From assembly GCA_902583455.1 (NCBI GenBank), contig CACHVY010000001.1, positions 124,001 through 188,000 on the forward strand: a DNA stretch of 64,000 nt. Reading direction: 5' to 3'. This stretch comes from an uncultured Pelagibacteraceae bacterium. GTDB taxonomy: Bacteria > Pseudomonadota > Alphaproteobacteria > Pelagibacterales > Pelagibacteraceae. The notes below the pieces were generated by a model. That model made no database searches, was not told where the DNA came from, and worked only from the letters and a program-made list of their open reading frames with translations. Of the stretch, positions 1-10,893 are shown piece by piece; position 1 is the first letter of the stretch, and each line of letters begins with the position of its first letter. The position numbers and the translations under genes are program-made.

Positions 1-948
1 TTGGTAAACATTTACTTTATGTTGATTCATTAATTTAGATAAATCAGCTGAATATCTAACTAAAGCTTTAAAGTAGTTATCTGTGTTTGCAGCGTAAGCA
101 GCATTTTTCAATATTGCTTTATTTGCTGGTGACAGACTATTAAATGTTTTATTGTTAATTGGTATTTCAAACATCTCTTGAGATTGGTGGAAGCTTCCTA
201 AGTGATAATGCTTAGACACATCTTGCATACCAAACTGAGAATCTGAAGTTGGGTTGTTAAACTCAGCTGCTTCAATCAAACCAGTTTTCATAGCTGGTTG
301 GATTTCACCACCTGGTAACTGTCTTACGACCATTCCCATTGCAGTAAGAACGTTAGTAGCAAGACCAACTGTTCTGTACTTCATACCTTTAACGTCAGAT
401 ACTTTTGTTACGTTCTTTTTAAACCAACCGAAAGGTTGTGCTGGCATAGGCATGTGGAATACACCTGTATAATCGAAACCAACTTTTGCAAGTGTTTCTT
501 CATATAGTTTTCTTCCGCCACCGTACTCCATCCATCCCATTACTTCTTGAGATGACATACCGTATGATGGTCCAGTACCAAATAATGATGCTGCTGGATT
601 TTTACCATACCAATAAGCAGTTACCCAGTGTCCCATATCTACAGCACCTGAACTTACCGCTTGACCGATCTCACTAGTCTTTACAACTGCTCCAACTGGT
701 TGAAGATCGATTTTTAAAGAACCGCCAGACATGTCGCTAACCATTTTGCAATAGTCTCCTGCCATTTCAAAAAAGATGTTAGCACCACTTGGCCATGCAG
801 CTTGCATTTTTAGAGTTTGTGGAGCTCCGAATGCAATGTTTGGCATTGCTACTGCTGCTGTTGCTGCTGCACCAGTTGCTGCCGCTGCCTTAAAGAACTT
901 ACGTCTTGAAGGAATTTTTCCCTTCAACGATTTTTTTTCTTTAATCAT
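1..948 (-). CDS. TRAP transporter solute-binding protein, DctP/TakP type, with Tat-like signal (partial, runs off the left edge)
   Basis: Reverse-strand translation from ATG at 948: MIKEKKSLKGKIPSRRKFFKAAAATGAAATAAVAMPNIAFGAPQTLKMQAAWPSGANIFFEMAGDYCKMV...; open to position 1; GAGGAG Shine-Dalgarno upstream. Not in the ORF track because it is truncated. Confidence 0.9.
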   Translation of the reverse strand, partial: MIKEKKSLKGKIPSRRKFFKAAAATGAAATAAVAMPNIAFGAPQTLKMQAAWPSGANIFFEMAGDYCKMVSDMSGGSLKIDLQPVGAVVKTSEIGQAVSSGAVDMGHWVTAYWYGKNPAASLFGTGPSYGMSSQEVMGWMEYGGGRKLYEETLAKVGFDYTGVFHMPMPAQPFGWFKKNVTKVSDVKGMKYRTVGLATNVLTAMGMVVRQLPGGEIQPAMKTGLIEAAEFNNPTSDSQFGMQDVSKHYHLGSFHQSQEMFEIPINNKTFNSLSPANKAILKNAAYAANTDNYFKALVRYSADLSKLMNQHKVNVYQ

Positions 949-1066
949 TTATTTCTCCTCTATTAGTTAATTAACTTGATATTATTAAAGCACAAAATGA
1001 ACTTGGAGTCTTAGGTTAAAATTGTTCTAAACTTAATTTTTTACAACTATTGGTAGTATATATTTA

Positions 1067-2020
1067 TCAATTTACTTTATTTTTGCAGTTACCCGTTTTG
1101 AAAAATTCCTCAATGTTATCAATAGCAAGATTAGCCATTGCTGTTCTAGTTTCTTTAGTTGCACTTCCAAGATGAGGTAGTATGAAAACACTTTTATGTA
1201 TAAGATATCCTGGGTTTAAATTAGGTTCGTTTTTATAAACATCTAAACCTGCTGCATAAACTTTTCTTCTATCTAATGCATCCAATAAAGCTTCATCGTC
1301 TACTATATCTCCTCTAGCTACATTAGTTACCACTGCACCTTTTGGTAAATACTCTAGAGTTTCTTTATTTATAAGATTAATCGTTTCTTTTGAGGCTGGA
1401 CAACATACAGATAATACATCTGAAACTTCCATTAAACTTTTTAGATTATCATGATAAGTAGCTCCTTGTTCTTTGTCAGAGCTTAATTTAGATCTATTGT
1501 GGTAATGTATTATCATACCAAGCGACTTTGCTATCTTAGCAATTTTTTGACCGATACGTCCCATCCCTAAAATTCCTAACCTTGAGCCAGTTAATTGTTT
1601 ACCAATCAAATAGTCTGCTGACCATTTCCAATTAGACTCTTTTGCTGCTTGAATACCTTCACTTGCTCTTCTACAAGCTCCTAGAATTAACAATATTCCT
1701 ATTTCAGCTGTAGCATCTGTTAAAACATCTGGTGTGTTTGTAACTGCTATATTTCTTTTTTTTGCAGCTACTAAATCAATATTGCCAAATCCTACAGCAA
1801 AATTTGATAAAATTTTTATACTCTCTGGTAATTTATTGATAGTTGCCTCATCCATTTTATCAGTTAGCGATGTTAATATTCCATCACAACCTTGACTTAA
1901 TTCCACTAATTTAGATTGAGAATAAAGTTCATCATTCAAATTCAGTTTAGCCTCCCATAACTTTGAAGCTTTTTCCTCATTTGATCTTAGAAGTTTTCTG
2001 GTAATTAAAATTTTTTTCAT
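1067..2020 (-). CDS. D-isomer-specific 2-hydroxyacid dehydrogenase (glyoxylate/hydroxypyruvate reductase-like)
   Basis: GMGRIGQKIAK NAD motif, VVTNVARGDIVDDEAL and LPHLGSAT motifs. Confidence 0.9.
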   Translation of the reverse strand: MKKILITRKLLRSNEEKASKLWEAKLNLNDELYSQSKLVELSQGCDGILTSLTDKMDEATINKLPESIKILSNFAVGFGNIDLVAAKKRNIAVTNTPDVLTDATAEIGILLILGACRRASEGIQAAKESNWKWSADYLIGKQLTGSRLGILGMGRIGQKIAKIAKSLGMIIHYHNRSKLSSDKEQGATYHDNLKSLMEVSDVLSVCCPASKETINLINKETLEYLPKGAVVTNVARGDIVDDEALLDALDRRKVYAAGLDVYKNEPNLNPGYLIHKSVFILPHLGSATKETRTAMANLAIDNIEEFFKTGNCKNKVN

Positions 2021-2028
2021 TCAACTTA

Positions 2029-3402
2029 TTAGTTTAAGTCAAAAATTTTACCAGGATTCATTATATTGTTTGGATCAATGGTTCTTTTGATAGATTTCAT
2101 AACAGGTAAATTATCACCATGTTCTTTAAGAAGGTAATCTTTTTTATGAAGCCCAACTCCATGTTCTCCAGTAATTGTACCTTCTAATTCCAATGTTTTT
2201 TCTATAAGAATATCACTAAATTTTCGTATTTTTTGATAGGTCTCTTTTTTTTCTGGATCATAAGGTAGTAAAACATGGAAATTACCATCACCAAGGTGAC
2301 CAACCATTGGGGCTCTTAAACCAAATTTTTTAGCCTCAGCATCTGCAAAGTTAACACATTCCGTTATTTTAGAAATCGGCAAACAAACATCAGTTGAGTA
2401 CACTCTGCCATTATTTATTTGCGCTTTGACAGAATAATAGACATCATGTCTTGCCTTCCATAGCTTATTTCTATCCGTTAAATCTTTTGCCCATTTAAAG
2501 GAGCTTCCATTGTTATTTTTTGATATTTCTTCAACAATATCTATTGATTCTTTATTCGAAGTTTCTGATCCATGGAATTCAAAAAATAAAGTCGGTGTAG
2601 CTTCCACGTCTTTTAATTTAGAGTATTCTATACTAATTTCCATTTGATCTTTATTAAGCATTTCAATTCTTGCAATCGGAATACCATATTGAATTACCTC
2701 TTGTGCAGTTTTTACTGCATCCTCTAAAGTTTTAAAATGACATACTGCACTCATAATACTTTCTGGAATTGGTGACAATCTTAGCTGGATCTCCGTTATA
2801 ACTCCAAGTGTACCTTCAGAACCAATGAACAAATTTGTTAAATTATATCCAGCTGAAGTTTTTTTTGTTCTACTCCCAGTTTTTATTATATCTCCATTTG
2901 GTAAAACAACTGTTAATCCGGTTATAACAGTTTTCATAGTTCCATATTTAACTGCCATTGTTCCTGAAGCTGAAGTAGAGGCCATTCCACCAATTGCTGC
3001 ATTTGCACCTGGATCGATTGGAAAAAATACTCCATCTTCCCTTAAATAGTCATTCAATTGTTCTCTGGTTACACATGCCTGAACTTTACAATCAAAATCT
3101 TCTACGTTTACACTTAGTACTTTGTTCATTTTTTCAAGAGAAATTGTAATCCCTTGATCGTTCCCAACAACATTGCCTTCTAAAGAGGTCCCTGTTCCAA
3201 AAGGAACAACTGGTATCTTATGTTGGTTGCATAATTTTAATATTTTCGAAACTTCTTCATTAGTTTCTGGAAATACTACAGCCTTAGATAAAATTGGATC
3301 ATAAGTGTCTTCTCCTCTTGCATAATTCAATCTTGTTGATTCTGACTCAGAAAACCTAGAATTTAGTATTTTTTTTAATTCGGACTGAAGTTCGCTATTC
3401 AT
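2029..3402 (-). CDS. FAD-binding oxidase, GlcD / D-lactate dehydrogenase family
   Basis: VPFGTGTSLEGNV, GSEGTLGVITEIQLRL, GHLGDGNFHVL, TGEHGVGLHKK motifs. Confidence 0.9.
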   Translation of the reverse strand: MNSELQSELKKILNSRFSESESTRLNYARGEDTYDPILSKAVVFPETNEEVSKILKLCNQHKIPVVPFGTGTSLEGNVVGNDQGITISLEKMNKVLSVNVEDFDCKVQACVTREQLNDYLREDGVFFPIDPGANAAIGGMASTSASGTMAVKYGTMKTVITGLTVVLPNGDIIKTGSRTKKTSAGYNLTNLFIGSEGTLGVITEIQLRLSPIPESIMSAVCHFKTLEDAVKTAQEVIQYGIPIARIEMLNKDQMEISIEYSKLKDVEATPTLFFEFHGSETSNKESIDIVEEISKNNNGSSFKWAKDLTDRNKLWKARHDVYYSVKAQINNGRVYSTDVCLPISKITECVNFADAEAKKFGLRAPMVGHLGDGNFHVLLPYDPEKKETYQKIRKFSDILIEKTLELEGTITGEHGVGLHKKDYLLKEHGDNLPVMKSIKRTIDPNNIMNPGKIFDLN

Positions 3403-3445
3403 ATGTTAATGATACTATATAAATCTTACAAAAAAAATACTTAAA

Positions 3446-4609
3446 TTATTTAAGCATTTTTTTTATGTTTTCTAATGCTTGAGAAATGTTATCTCTTGAT
3501 GCTGCGAAACTAAATCTCACATAATCCTGACAAGTTTGACCAAATGCTGTTCCTGGTACGATTGCAACACCAGCTTCGTGCATTGCTTTTTTACAAAATT
3601 CTCTTCCATTCATTCCAGTCTCTTTTACTTTTGGAAAAGCATAAAATGCACCACCAGGTAAACTACATTCCACACCTGGCAGATCATTTAAACCTTTGTG
3701 AATAAGATCTCTTCTTGCTGTAAATTTTTCCATCATTTCATGTATAGAGTCGTCTGGACCATCTAATGCAGCAATGCCAGCATATTGAGCAGCAGCATTT
3801 ACACAAGAAACGCTATTTATTAATAGTTTATTGACATGTTCAACTAAATGTTCTGGCCAAAAACTCCAACCTAATCTCCATCCAGTCATAGAATAGGCTT
3901 TACTCCATCCTTCTAATACAATGAGTCTTTCTCTTAATTTAGGATAATTAAAAAAAGTTGGCATCTCTTTACCATCAAAAATTTGTCGACTATAAATCTC
4001 ATCACTCAGAATTGTGACATGTGGGTGTTGCTCTAAACCTTTAGCAAGTTTATCAATTTCGGATTTTTCTACAAAACTTCCTGTTGGGTTATTAGGATTA
4101 ATCAAAATTAATAATCTTGTTTTGTCAGTAATTAAAGACAATATTTCCTCTGCATTAAACTTTAGATCTTTATCTTTAGTTAGATCATATGGAACAGGAG
4201 TAGATCCAGTATAGTTAATCATAGACTCATATATAGGAAAAGCTGGTGTTGGATGAATTATTTCTACACCTGGTTCTCCAAAACATTGGATCGCATAGTG
4301 CATCGTTGGTTTACCACCTGGCATTATGATAATTCTTTCTGGATCAACATCTTGATTATAAAGTGTTTTAATTTTTCTTGATACTGCTTGTCTGCATTCT
4401 AGAATTCCATTTGATAAAACATAACCGTGATGACCATCATCTAAAGCTTTTTTTGCAGCGTCTACTACATGCTTTGGAGTTTTAAAGTCAGGTTGACCTA
4501 ATCCAAGATGTATCATGGGTTTTCCTGATGCCTCTAGCTTTTTTGCTTCCGCTAAAACTGAGAATGCGGTCTCCGTTCCTAATCTATCTAAACTTTTTGC
4601 CAGTTTCAT
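3446..4609 (-). CDS. Pyridoxal-phosphate aminotransferase, class I/II
   Basis: INPNNPTGSF, SDEIYSRQIFDG, EGWSKAYSMTGWRLGW PLP-lysine motif. Confidence 0.9.
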   Translation of the reverse strand: MKLAKSLDRLGTETAFSVLAEAKKLEASGKPMIHLGLGQPDFKTPKHVVDAAKKALDDGHHGYVLSNGILECRQAVSRKIKTLYNQDVDPERIIIMPGGKPTMHYAIQCFGEPGVEIIHPTPAFPIYESMINYTGSTPVPYDLTKDKDLKFNAEEILSLITDKTRLLILINPNNPTGSFVEKSEIDKLAKGLEQHPHVTILSDEIYSRQIFDGKEMPTFFNYPKLRERLIVLEGWSKAYSMTGWRLGWSFWPEHLVEHVNKLLINSVSCVNAAAQYAGIAALDGPDDSIHEMMEKFTARRDLIHKGLNDLPGVECSLPGGAFYAFPKVKETGMNGREFCKKAMHEAGVAIVPGTAFGQTCQDYVRFSFAASRDNISQALENIKKMLK

Positions 4610-4621
4610 AATTTTTTATAA

Positions 4622-5779
4622 TTATTTAATATTTCTATAAATTAATTTTGAACTATTCAACTCTTTTAAATTTTTGCAACCCATTAAAACCATATTTCTA
4701 TTAATTTCTTCATGTATTGTCTTCAATAAATGCTCAACTCCTTGCTGACCACCTGCGGCTAAAGAGAACAAAAACATTTTACCAAAACTACAAGCTTTTG
4801 CTCCAGCGGCTATTGCTTTTAAGATATGAGAACCTCTTCTAATCCCACCATCCAAAATAATTTCCAGTTTATCACCAACAGCATCGGATATCGCTTTAAT
4901 TTGGTCAAACGGTGATCTTGAACCATCTAGTTGTCGACCACCATGATTAGATATCATTATAGCTGAGCACCCAATATCAATCGCTCTTTTTGCGTCCTCA
5001 ACTGACATAACTCCTTTTAGAGCAAAAGGACCATTCCATTTTTTTACACAATACTCTGCGTCTTTCCAATTCATAGCTGGATCATACTGCTCATTAATGT
5101 AGTCTATAACTGATTTAGCAATATTAGTTCCTTTGTCAGTTTTTGTTGCAACATTTGCTAATTTAAACTTTTCATGAATTAAATAATTAAATACCCAAGT
5201 AGGGTGCAAGGCAAAACTCAAAAGGCTTTTTAAAGTTAATTTTGGTGGTGTAGTAAAACCTGTTCTGTGGTCTCTTTCTCTGTTCCCTGCAACAAGAGTA
5301 TCTACAGTTAGACACATTCCATCAAATCCAGATCTTTTGCAGCGATCAATCAAATCATTTGTTATTGATTGATCTTTATGAACATAAAGCTGAAATAATT
5401 TAGGGCCACTAGATAAGTTAGAAATTTCCTCAATTGTATTATTTGCCATTGTAGACATACTATAAAATGTTCCAAATTTATTAGCAGCTTTTGCAGAGGC
5501 TTTATCACCATCGTGGTGATATAATCTTTGCATAGCACATGGGGATAAGAAAATTGGCATATCAATTTTTCTTCCAAATATGTTAGTAGATAAGTCTGGT
5601 TTACCTACGCTAGCCAAAACATTTGGTATTAAATCACAATCGTTAAAGGCCTCTGTATTTCTTTTAAGAGTAGTTTCATCATCTGAGCCACCATCAATAT
5701 AATGGAAAATTGGAGAAGGTAATTTTTTTTTTGCTAATTTCCTGAAGTCCTCAAAATTATAACAGTCTTTAAGGCTCAT
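4622..5779 (-). CDS. FMN-dependent alpha-hydroxy acid oxidase / L-lactate dehydrogenase family
   Basis: SNHGGRQLDGSRSPFDQ FMN-enzyme signature; TIM-barrel family sequence. Confidence 0.9.
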   Translation of the reverse strand: MSLKDCYNFEDFRKLAKKKLPSPIFHYIDGGSDDETTLKRNTEAFNDCDLIPNVLASVGKPDLSTNIFGRKIDMPIFLSPCAMQRLYHHDGDKASAKAANKFGTFYSMSTMANNTIEEISNLSSGPKLFQLYVHKDQSITNDLIDRCKRSGFDGMCLTVDTLVAGNRERDHRTGFTTPPKLTLKSLLSFALHPTWVFNYLIHEKFKLANVATKTDKGTNIAKSVIDYINEQYDPAMNWKDAEYCVKKWNGPFALKGVMSVEDAKRAIDIGCSAIMISNHGGRQLDGSRSPFDQIKAISDAVGDKLEIILDGGIRRGSHILKAIAAGAKACSFGKMFLFSLAAGGQQGVEHLLKTIHEEINRNMVLMGCKNLKELNSSKLIYRNIK

Positions 5780-5788
5780 AGAATTTTT

Positions 5789-6943
5789 TTAAGTATATCT
5801 AAATCTTAAATTATTTCTATTGAGGTCGCTAATCTTAGTACATCCCATTAATTTCATATCTCGTTCTAATTCAGCTTTGTATTGCCCTAATGCTCTCTCT
5901 ACTCCTGCTTGTCCCGCTGCAGCTAAAGCATAGAGATACAATCTTCCTCCAGCGCAAGCCTTTGCGCCTAGAGATAAAGCTTTGAGCATATGTGTTCCTC
6001 TTTGAAACCCACCTTCACAAATAACATCAATTTTGTCACCTACAGCATCAACTATTTCTGCTAGTTGATCAAATGGTGACCTAGATCCATCAAGCTGTCT
6101 ACCTCCATGATTAGAAACCATTATTCCAGTGCACCCAATATCAACTGCTTTTTTTGCATCTTCAACGCTCATAATTCCTTTGAGGGCAAAATGACCACCC
6201 CACTTAGAACATAACTTTTCAGCATCGTTCCAGTTCATGGATTGATCCAACATAGTAGAAAAATAATTACCAATTGATGAGTTCGTGCTTGTACCTTCTT
6301 TTACAAAATCTTGTAAATGCGGTAATTCAAATTTTCCTTTTGTTAAATAATTTATCCCCCACATTGGTTTTGTGGCAAAACTAAATAAACTTGATAAAGT
6401 AAGCTTAGGTGGTGATGTAAAACCTGTTCTTAAATCTCTTTCACGGTTTCCGCCTGTTATCGTATCAACAGTTAAAGCCATTACATCAAAATTGGCTGCT
6501 TTCGCTCTTTCCAAACAAGAGTCATTTAATCCTCTGTCTTTATGAAAATAGAATTGAAACATTTTTGGTGTATCAATTAAAGACGAGATTTCTTCGACAC
6601 TTACAGTAGCTAAAGCTGAAACACCAAACATTGTATTAAATTTTTTAGCTGCTTTTCCTACTGCTCTTTCTCCATCATAATGAAACAATCTTTGTAAAGC
6701 AGTTGGAGAACAGTAAAAAGGTAAGTCAATTTTTTTTCCAAAAATTGTTGTAGATAAGTCTACACTTTCAACACCTCTCAATACATTAGGAACAAGATCT
6801 ACGTCATTAAATGCAGATGTATTTCGATTATATGTAATTTCATCATCTGCTGCACCATCAATGTAATGAAAAATTGGTGATGGTAATTTTTTTTTGGCTA
6901 AAATTCTAAAGTCACTAAAATTATGGCAATCTTTTAAATTCAT
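5789..6943 (-). CDS. FMN-dependent alpha-hydroxy acid oxidase / L-lactate dehydrogenase family (tandem paralog)
   Basis: SNHGGRQLDGSRSPFDQ; clearly paralogous to the 4622-5779 product. Confidence 0.9.
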   Translation of the reverse strand: MNLKDCHNFSDFRILAKKKLPSPIFHYIDGAADDEITYNRNTSAFNDVDLVPNVLRGVESVDLSTTIFGKKIDLPFYCSPTALQRLFHYDGERAVGKAAKKFNTMFGVSALATVSVEEISSLIDTPKMFQFYFHKDRGLNDSCLERAKAANFDVMALTVDTITGGNRERDLRTGFTSPPKLTLSSLFSFATKPMWGINYLTKGKFELPHLQDFVKEGTSTNSSIGNYFSTMLDQSMNWNDAEKLCSKWGGHFALKGIMSVEDAKKAVDIGCTGIMVSNHGGRQLDGSRSPFDQLAEIVDAVGDKIDVICEGGFQRGTHMLKALSLGAKACAGGRLYLYALAAAGQAGVERALGQYKAELERDMKLMGCTKISDLNRNNLRFRYT

Positions 6944-6952
6944 AAGGACAAT

Positions 6953-7471
6953 TTAAAAGCTTTTAAAGAAATTAAACATATAACTATTTGCCCCAGGATT
7001 TTTTTCTCCTAAACTAGCATTAGATATATGATTATATGATAAACCAAATTCTGTAGTTGGTGATAAATCTAGTGATAATTGAAGCTCACTTTTAAATTCG
7101 ACCAAATGACCGAGGTCTTTTCCATCTCCCTCATGATATAAACCTGGCGTAAAACTTGGTGTCAAATTTAATCTTCCAATATTATACTCAGCTTGAATTC
7201 CTGTATAAAGATAGGAGGCTGAGTCAGCAGTTAACATAAAACCAGTAATAGGTTTAATTGTACCTATTAAGCTATCTCTGAAAAGATTGTCATTTAAGTG
7301 TTGAATTCCAATAATTTGAGATTTTTTTCCATTGTCACTGAAATCAAACATTCCGGTATAAATATTATATTTATGACCAGTATCCGTTTTTTGTTTTTCT
7401 TCAGCGTATAACTTTTCAGAAGTTATAAAAGTGCAAAAGATTAATAATAAAATTTTAAAAAAATTTTTCAT
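6953..7471 (-). CDS. PagL-like lipid A deacylase / acyloxyacyl hydrolase family outer-membrane protein
   Basis: Signal peptide; C-terminal LSYNHISNASLGEKNPGANSYMFNFFKSF with HxSNAS...NPG motif and terminal aromatic F. Confidence 0.7.
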   Translation of the reverse strand: MKNFFKILLLIFCTFITSEKLYAEEKQKTDTGHKYNIYTGMFDFSDNGKKSQIIGIQHLNDNLFRDSLIGTIKPITGFMLTADSASYLYTGIQAEYNIGRLNLTPSFTPGLYHEGDGKDLGHLVEFKSELQLSLDLSPTTEFGLSYNHISNASLGEKNPGANSYMFNFFKSF

Positions 7472-7850
7472 ATTTTTTTTTACTCTTATATATTCTTAAG
7501 TATATTATTGCACCACCTAATAAAAAAAACAATATTGGTATAAACCACAATAAAAAGGTTTTTTTTGAATATCCAGGATCATAGACAATCCATTGACCAT
7601 ATTTTTTGACTAACATATTATAAATTTGATCTTTTGAATGACCTCTGTCTATTTGATCTTTAATATAGATTCTCATACTTAATGCAAACTCAGAATTAGA
7701 GTCGTATATAGATTGACCTTGACAAATCAGACATCTTAAATTTTTTGCTATATCATTTTCAAGTTTAGAATAAGGTTCTGTCTCAGAATAACAGTTTCCA
7801 AAAAAGTTAATAAATAAAAATAAAAAGACCAAAAATTTTTTTTTAACCAT
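7455..7850 (-). CDS. ccmH: Cytochrome c-type biogenesis protein CcmH
   Basis: LRCLICQGQSIYDSNSEFA motif and C-terminal TM; inside ccm cluster. Confidence 0.9.
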   Translation of the reverse strand: MVKKKFLVFLFLFINFFGNCYSETEPYSKLENDIAKNLRCLICQGQSIYDSNSEFALSMRIYIKDQIDRGHSKDQIYNMLVKKYGQWIVYDPGYSKKTFLLWFIPILFFLLGGAIIYLRIYKSKKKYEKFF

Positions 7851-8400
7851 TTACAATCTCCTCAATCTGTTTAACAACATTGTCATTTATTGGTCCTATA
7901 ATCTTTATTAAAATTTTTCTATTTTTATTAACTAGGAAAGTTTCTGGAACACCATAAGCGCCTAAGTTTATTGACTCAGTTCCATCTTTATCTACTAAAT
8001 TATATTTAAATGGGTTTCCATAATCATTCAAAAATTTTATAGAATTTTTCTTTCTATCTTTATAATTTATGCCAATAATTTGCAGTGAGCTTAAACTGCT
8101 TAAACTCTTAAGAAGATCGTTTTCCTCTCTACACGGTACACACCATGAAGCCCAGATGTTAATTATTGAAAAATCCTTGTTTTCAATTATCTCGCTTAAT
8201 TTTATATAGTTAGATGAATATAATTCAGGTAAACTAAAATCTGTTAGGTAAGTTGTTTTCTCATTTTTAAATTCTGGAGAATATATTTTATCCTTAATCA
8301 ATGCTTTATTAAAAACTAAAAAACAAAAAACAAAAAAAACTAATATTAAGAAACTATAAGTAATTTTTTTTTTTACTAAAAATCGCAAAAGTACCCCCAA
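7843..8400 (-). CDS. ccmG: Thiol:disulfide interchange protein CcmG/DsbE
   Basis: INIWASWCVPCREE thioredoxin-like motif; between ccmF and ccmH. Confidence 0.88.
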   Translation of the reverse strand: MGVLLRFLVKKKITYSFLILVFFVFCFLVFNKALIKDKIYSPEFKNEKTTYLTDFSLPELYSSNYIKLSEIIENKDFSIINIWASWCVPCREENDLLKSLSSLSSLQIIGINYKDRKKNSIKFLNDYGNPFKYNLVDKDGTESINLGAYGVPETFLVNKNRKILIKIIGPINDNVVKQIEEIVNG

Positions 8401-10237
8401 AAATTATTATTAATGTAGAGATCCATATCCAGATCATAAATGGTTTATTCTGGTATCTAACATTAAATAATTGCTCATCCTTAATTAAGTTAATTGTTAT
8501 AAATCTATCTTTAAATAAAGTTGTTTTAATCGCTGCTTCACTTGTTGCAATGACGGGCTGGTTATAAACTCTGATCTCTGGATATAGTTTAATTATTTTA
8601 TTGTTTTTATTCTTTACTTCAAAAGTACCAATTATTGAAGAATAATTTTTTTTTTCATTAGTTTTAATCTCTTCAAAAGTTATTTTTTCATTTTTTGAGA
8701 TAAAACTTTCGCCAACTTTAATATTCTTTATAATCTCCGTGGAGCTAACACTATTAAATAATATTGATAACATCAACATAGCAAAACCTAAATGTGATAA
8801 GTTCTGTGCATGATTAGTATTATTTTTAAAAAAATTGGTTAGTGTTTTGATACTTAAAAAAACTAGAGAAAAAATTAAAATTATTAATAAAAAATCTTTT
8901 TGAGTTAAGAAATATATAGTTATTATTGTGGCAAATGAAGTTAGTAAAAAGTAGTAAATATAATTCGCTTTAAACTTTAAATTTGTTTTAATCCAACTCA
9001 TACTTGGCCCAACAGACATAAACAAGAAAAATGGAACTAAGAATGGTATTAAAAGTTTATTATAAAATGGGGGTCCAACGGAAATTTTTTCTGATGTAAT
9101 TACATCTAAAAATATTGGGTATACCGTTCCTATTAAAACTACGCTTAAAAAGTAAATCATAAACCAGTTATTTATTAAAACTGAGGTTTCTTTACTTAGA
9201 AAAAAAATTTCCTTTTTATTTTCCAAATTTTTGTTTTCAAAGACTAAAAAGATTACAAAAGATATGAAAATTAAAACAAACAAAAAAATTAGGATATAAA
9301 TTCCTCTAGATGGATCATTTGCAAAAGTGTGAACCGAGTTGAGAATTCCAGACCTCACTAAAAATGTTCCAGTAACACTAAACATAAAAGTCACTATACT
9401 TAAAATAATTGACCAATTTTTAAAAAGATCTCTTTTCTCAAGGGTTGAAATACAATGCAAAAGGGCAGTTAAACTCAACCATGGTATTAAAGAAATATTT
9501 TCAACTGGATCCCAAAACCAAAAACCTCCCCATCCTAATTCATAATACGCCCAGATCGAACCTAGAAGAATACCCCCTGTTAAAAAAGTCCAAGATATTA
9601 AAACCCATTTTTTTAAATTTTTTGCCCAAAGATTATTCACATACCCTGTTACCATTGCGGATAAAGCAGAGGCAAATATAATTGATGTACCAACATATCC
9701 AACATATAAAATTGGTGGATGTATTGCTAGCGCAGGATCTTGGAGTATTGGATTTAATCCAAGTCCTTCGGGTGGTACAGGAAAAATAATATCAAATGGG
9801 TTAGAAGTTTTTAGAACAAATATAAAAAAACCAATAACAATTATTTGATGAAATATTACAGTATAAAGTCTAAAATTTTTTGGCTCATCTTTAGAGCTGA
9901 AGAAAAAAAACAATATAAAACTTGTCAGTACTAATAACCATAATAATAAACTTCCTTCATGATTACCCCATAAACCTGTTACTTTATAAAATAAAGGTTT
10001 TGTTGAATGAGAATTGTTATAAACTGTTTCATTACTAAAATCGGATATTATAAAAGTGTATAATAAAATAAAAAAACCTATTACAACGAAAAAAAATTGA
10101 AGAGTAAGAAACTTATATATTTTTTTTTCTAAATTTAATAAATTTTTTTTAATATTTAGAACTGTACATAAAAAAACAGCAAAAGAAGAAATAAGTCCTA
10201 GTGATAAAGAGAGAAAACCTGCATTAGATAATATCAT
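8354..10237 (-). CDS. ccmF: Heme lyase CcmF
   Basis: [41 protein letters not shown]-domain motif; multi-TM 627 aa. Confidence 0.95.
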   Translation of the reverse strand: MILSNAGFLSLSLGLISSFAVFLCTVLNIKKNLLNLEKKIYKFLTLQFFFVVIGFFILLYTFIISDFSNETVYNNSHSTKPLFYKVTGLWGNHEGSLLLWLLVLTSFILFFFFSSKDEPKNFRLYTVIFHQIIVIGFFIFVLKTSNPFDIIFPVPPEGLGLNPILQDPALAIHPPILYVGYVGTSIIFASALSAMVTGYVNNLWAKNLKKWVLISWTFLTGGILLGSIWAYYELGWGGFWFWDPVENISLIPWLSLTALLHCISTLEKRDLFKNWSIILSIVTFMFSVTGTFLVRSGILNSVHTFANDPSRGIYILIFLFVLIFISFVIFLVFENKNLENKKEIFFLSKETSVLINNWFMIYFLSVVLIGTVYPIFLDVITSEKISVGPPFYNKLLIPFLVPFFLFMSVGPSMSWIKTNLKFKANYIYYFLLTSFATIITIYFLTQKDFLLIILIFSLVFLSIKTLTNFFKNNTNHAQNLSHLGFAMLMLSILFNSVSSTEIIKNIKVGESFISKNEKITFEEIKTNEKKNYSSIIGTFEVKNKNNKIIKLYPEIRVYNQPVIATSEAAIKTTLFKDRFITINLIKDEQLFNVRYQNKPFMIWIWISTLIIIFGGTFAIFSKKKNYL

Positions 10238-10653
10238 TTTTGCTCCAGACTTTCTTTAACTTCAGGGGGCATATAATTTTCATCGTGTTTTGCTAAAATT
10301 TTATCAGCAATAAATAAGTTTTTATGCTCTAAAAAACCTTCTGCTACTACCCCCTTTTCTTCTTGAAATAAGTTTGGGACGGTTCCTACAAAAATAACAT
10401 TAATTTCACTTTTAAAATCTGTGATTACGAATAAAATTTTTTCATTATCTAAAGTTATAGAATTTTTTTTAACCATCCCTCCTACTCTAATTTTTTTAGT
10501 TATATTTTCTGAGGATTGCTTGATTTCAGTTGGTGATTTAAAATATACGACATCATCCTCTAATAGTTTTAGAATAATATAAATACTTAAAATGATTGTA
10601 GTTAGAACAGAAATTATAAATAAAATTCTTAATCTAACTTTTTTACCATACAT
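10234..10653 (-). CDS. ccmE: Cytochrome c maturation heme chaperone CcmE
   Basis: [11 protein letters not shown]...FVITDF... and C-terminal [12 protein letters not shown] (heme-binding HxxxY). Confidence 0.92.
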   Translation of the reverse strand: MYGKKVRLRILFIISVLTTIILSIYIILKLLEDDVVYFKSPTEIKQSSENITKKIRVGGMVKKNSITLDNEKILFVITDFKSEINVIFVGTVPNLFQEEKGVVAEGFLEHKNLFIADKILAKHDENYMPPEVKESLEQK

Positions 10654-10662
10654 TAATCTAAA

Positions 10663-10893
10663 TTAGATTTTGTGAGCAACTGTTTTTACAAATGTTCTAT
10701 TTGTTGATTGTTTGTGAGCTAAAATAATTTGGTCTGAATTTAAAGTCTCATACTTTCTTGCAAATTTAGCTTTTTCTTTAATTAATTGCCTACTTGTTAC
10801 TTTATACAAAATTAGAAAATTGAATAGTGTGAATGCGAATGCTGACCAAACATAAAGCCCGTATCCATTCATGATAAGTAAATCTAAATTCAT
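10663..10893 (-). CDS. ccmD: CcmD-like heme exporter membrane protein
   Basis: Small single-TM protein with GLYVWSAFAFTLFNF; sits between ccmC and ccmE. Confidence 0.75.
   Translation of the reverse strand: MNLDLLIMNGYGLYVWSAFAFTLFNFLILYKVTSRQLIKEKAKFARKYETLNSDQIILAHKQSTNRTFVKTVAHKI

Noticed and set aside
254-970. Plus-strand ORFs at 254-472, 486-677, 776-970
   Set aside because: Antisense to the well-supported TRAP binding-protein gene, which is open on the minus strand from 948 to the window edge.
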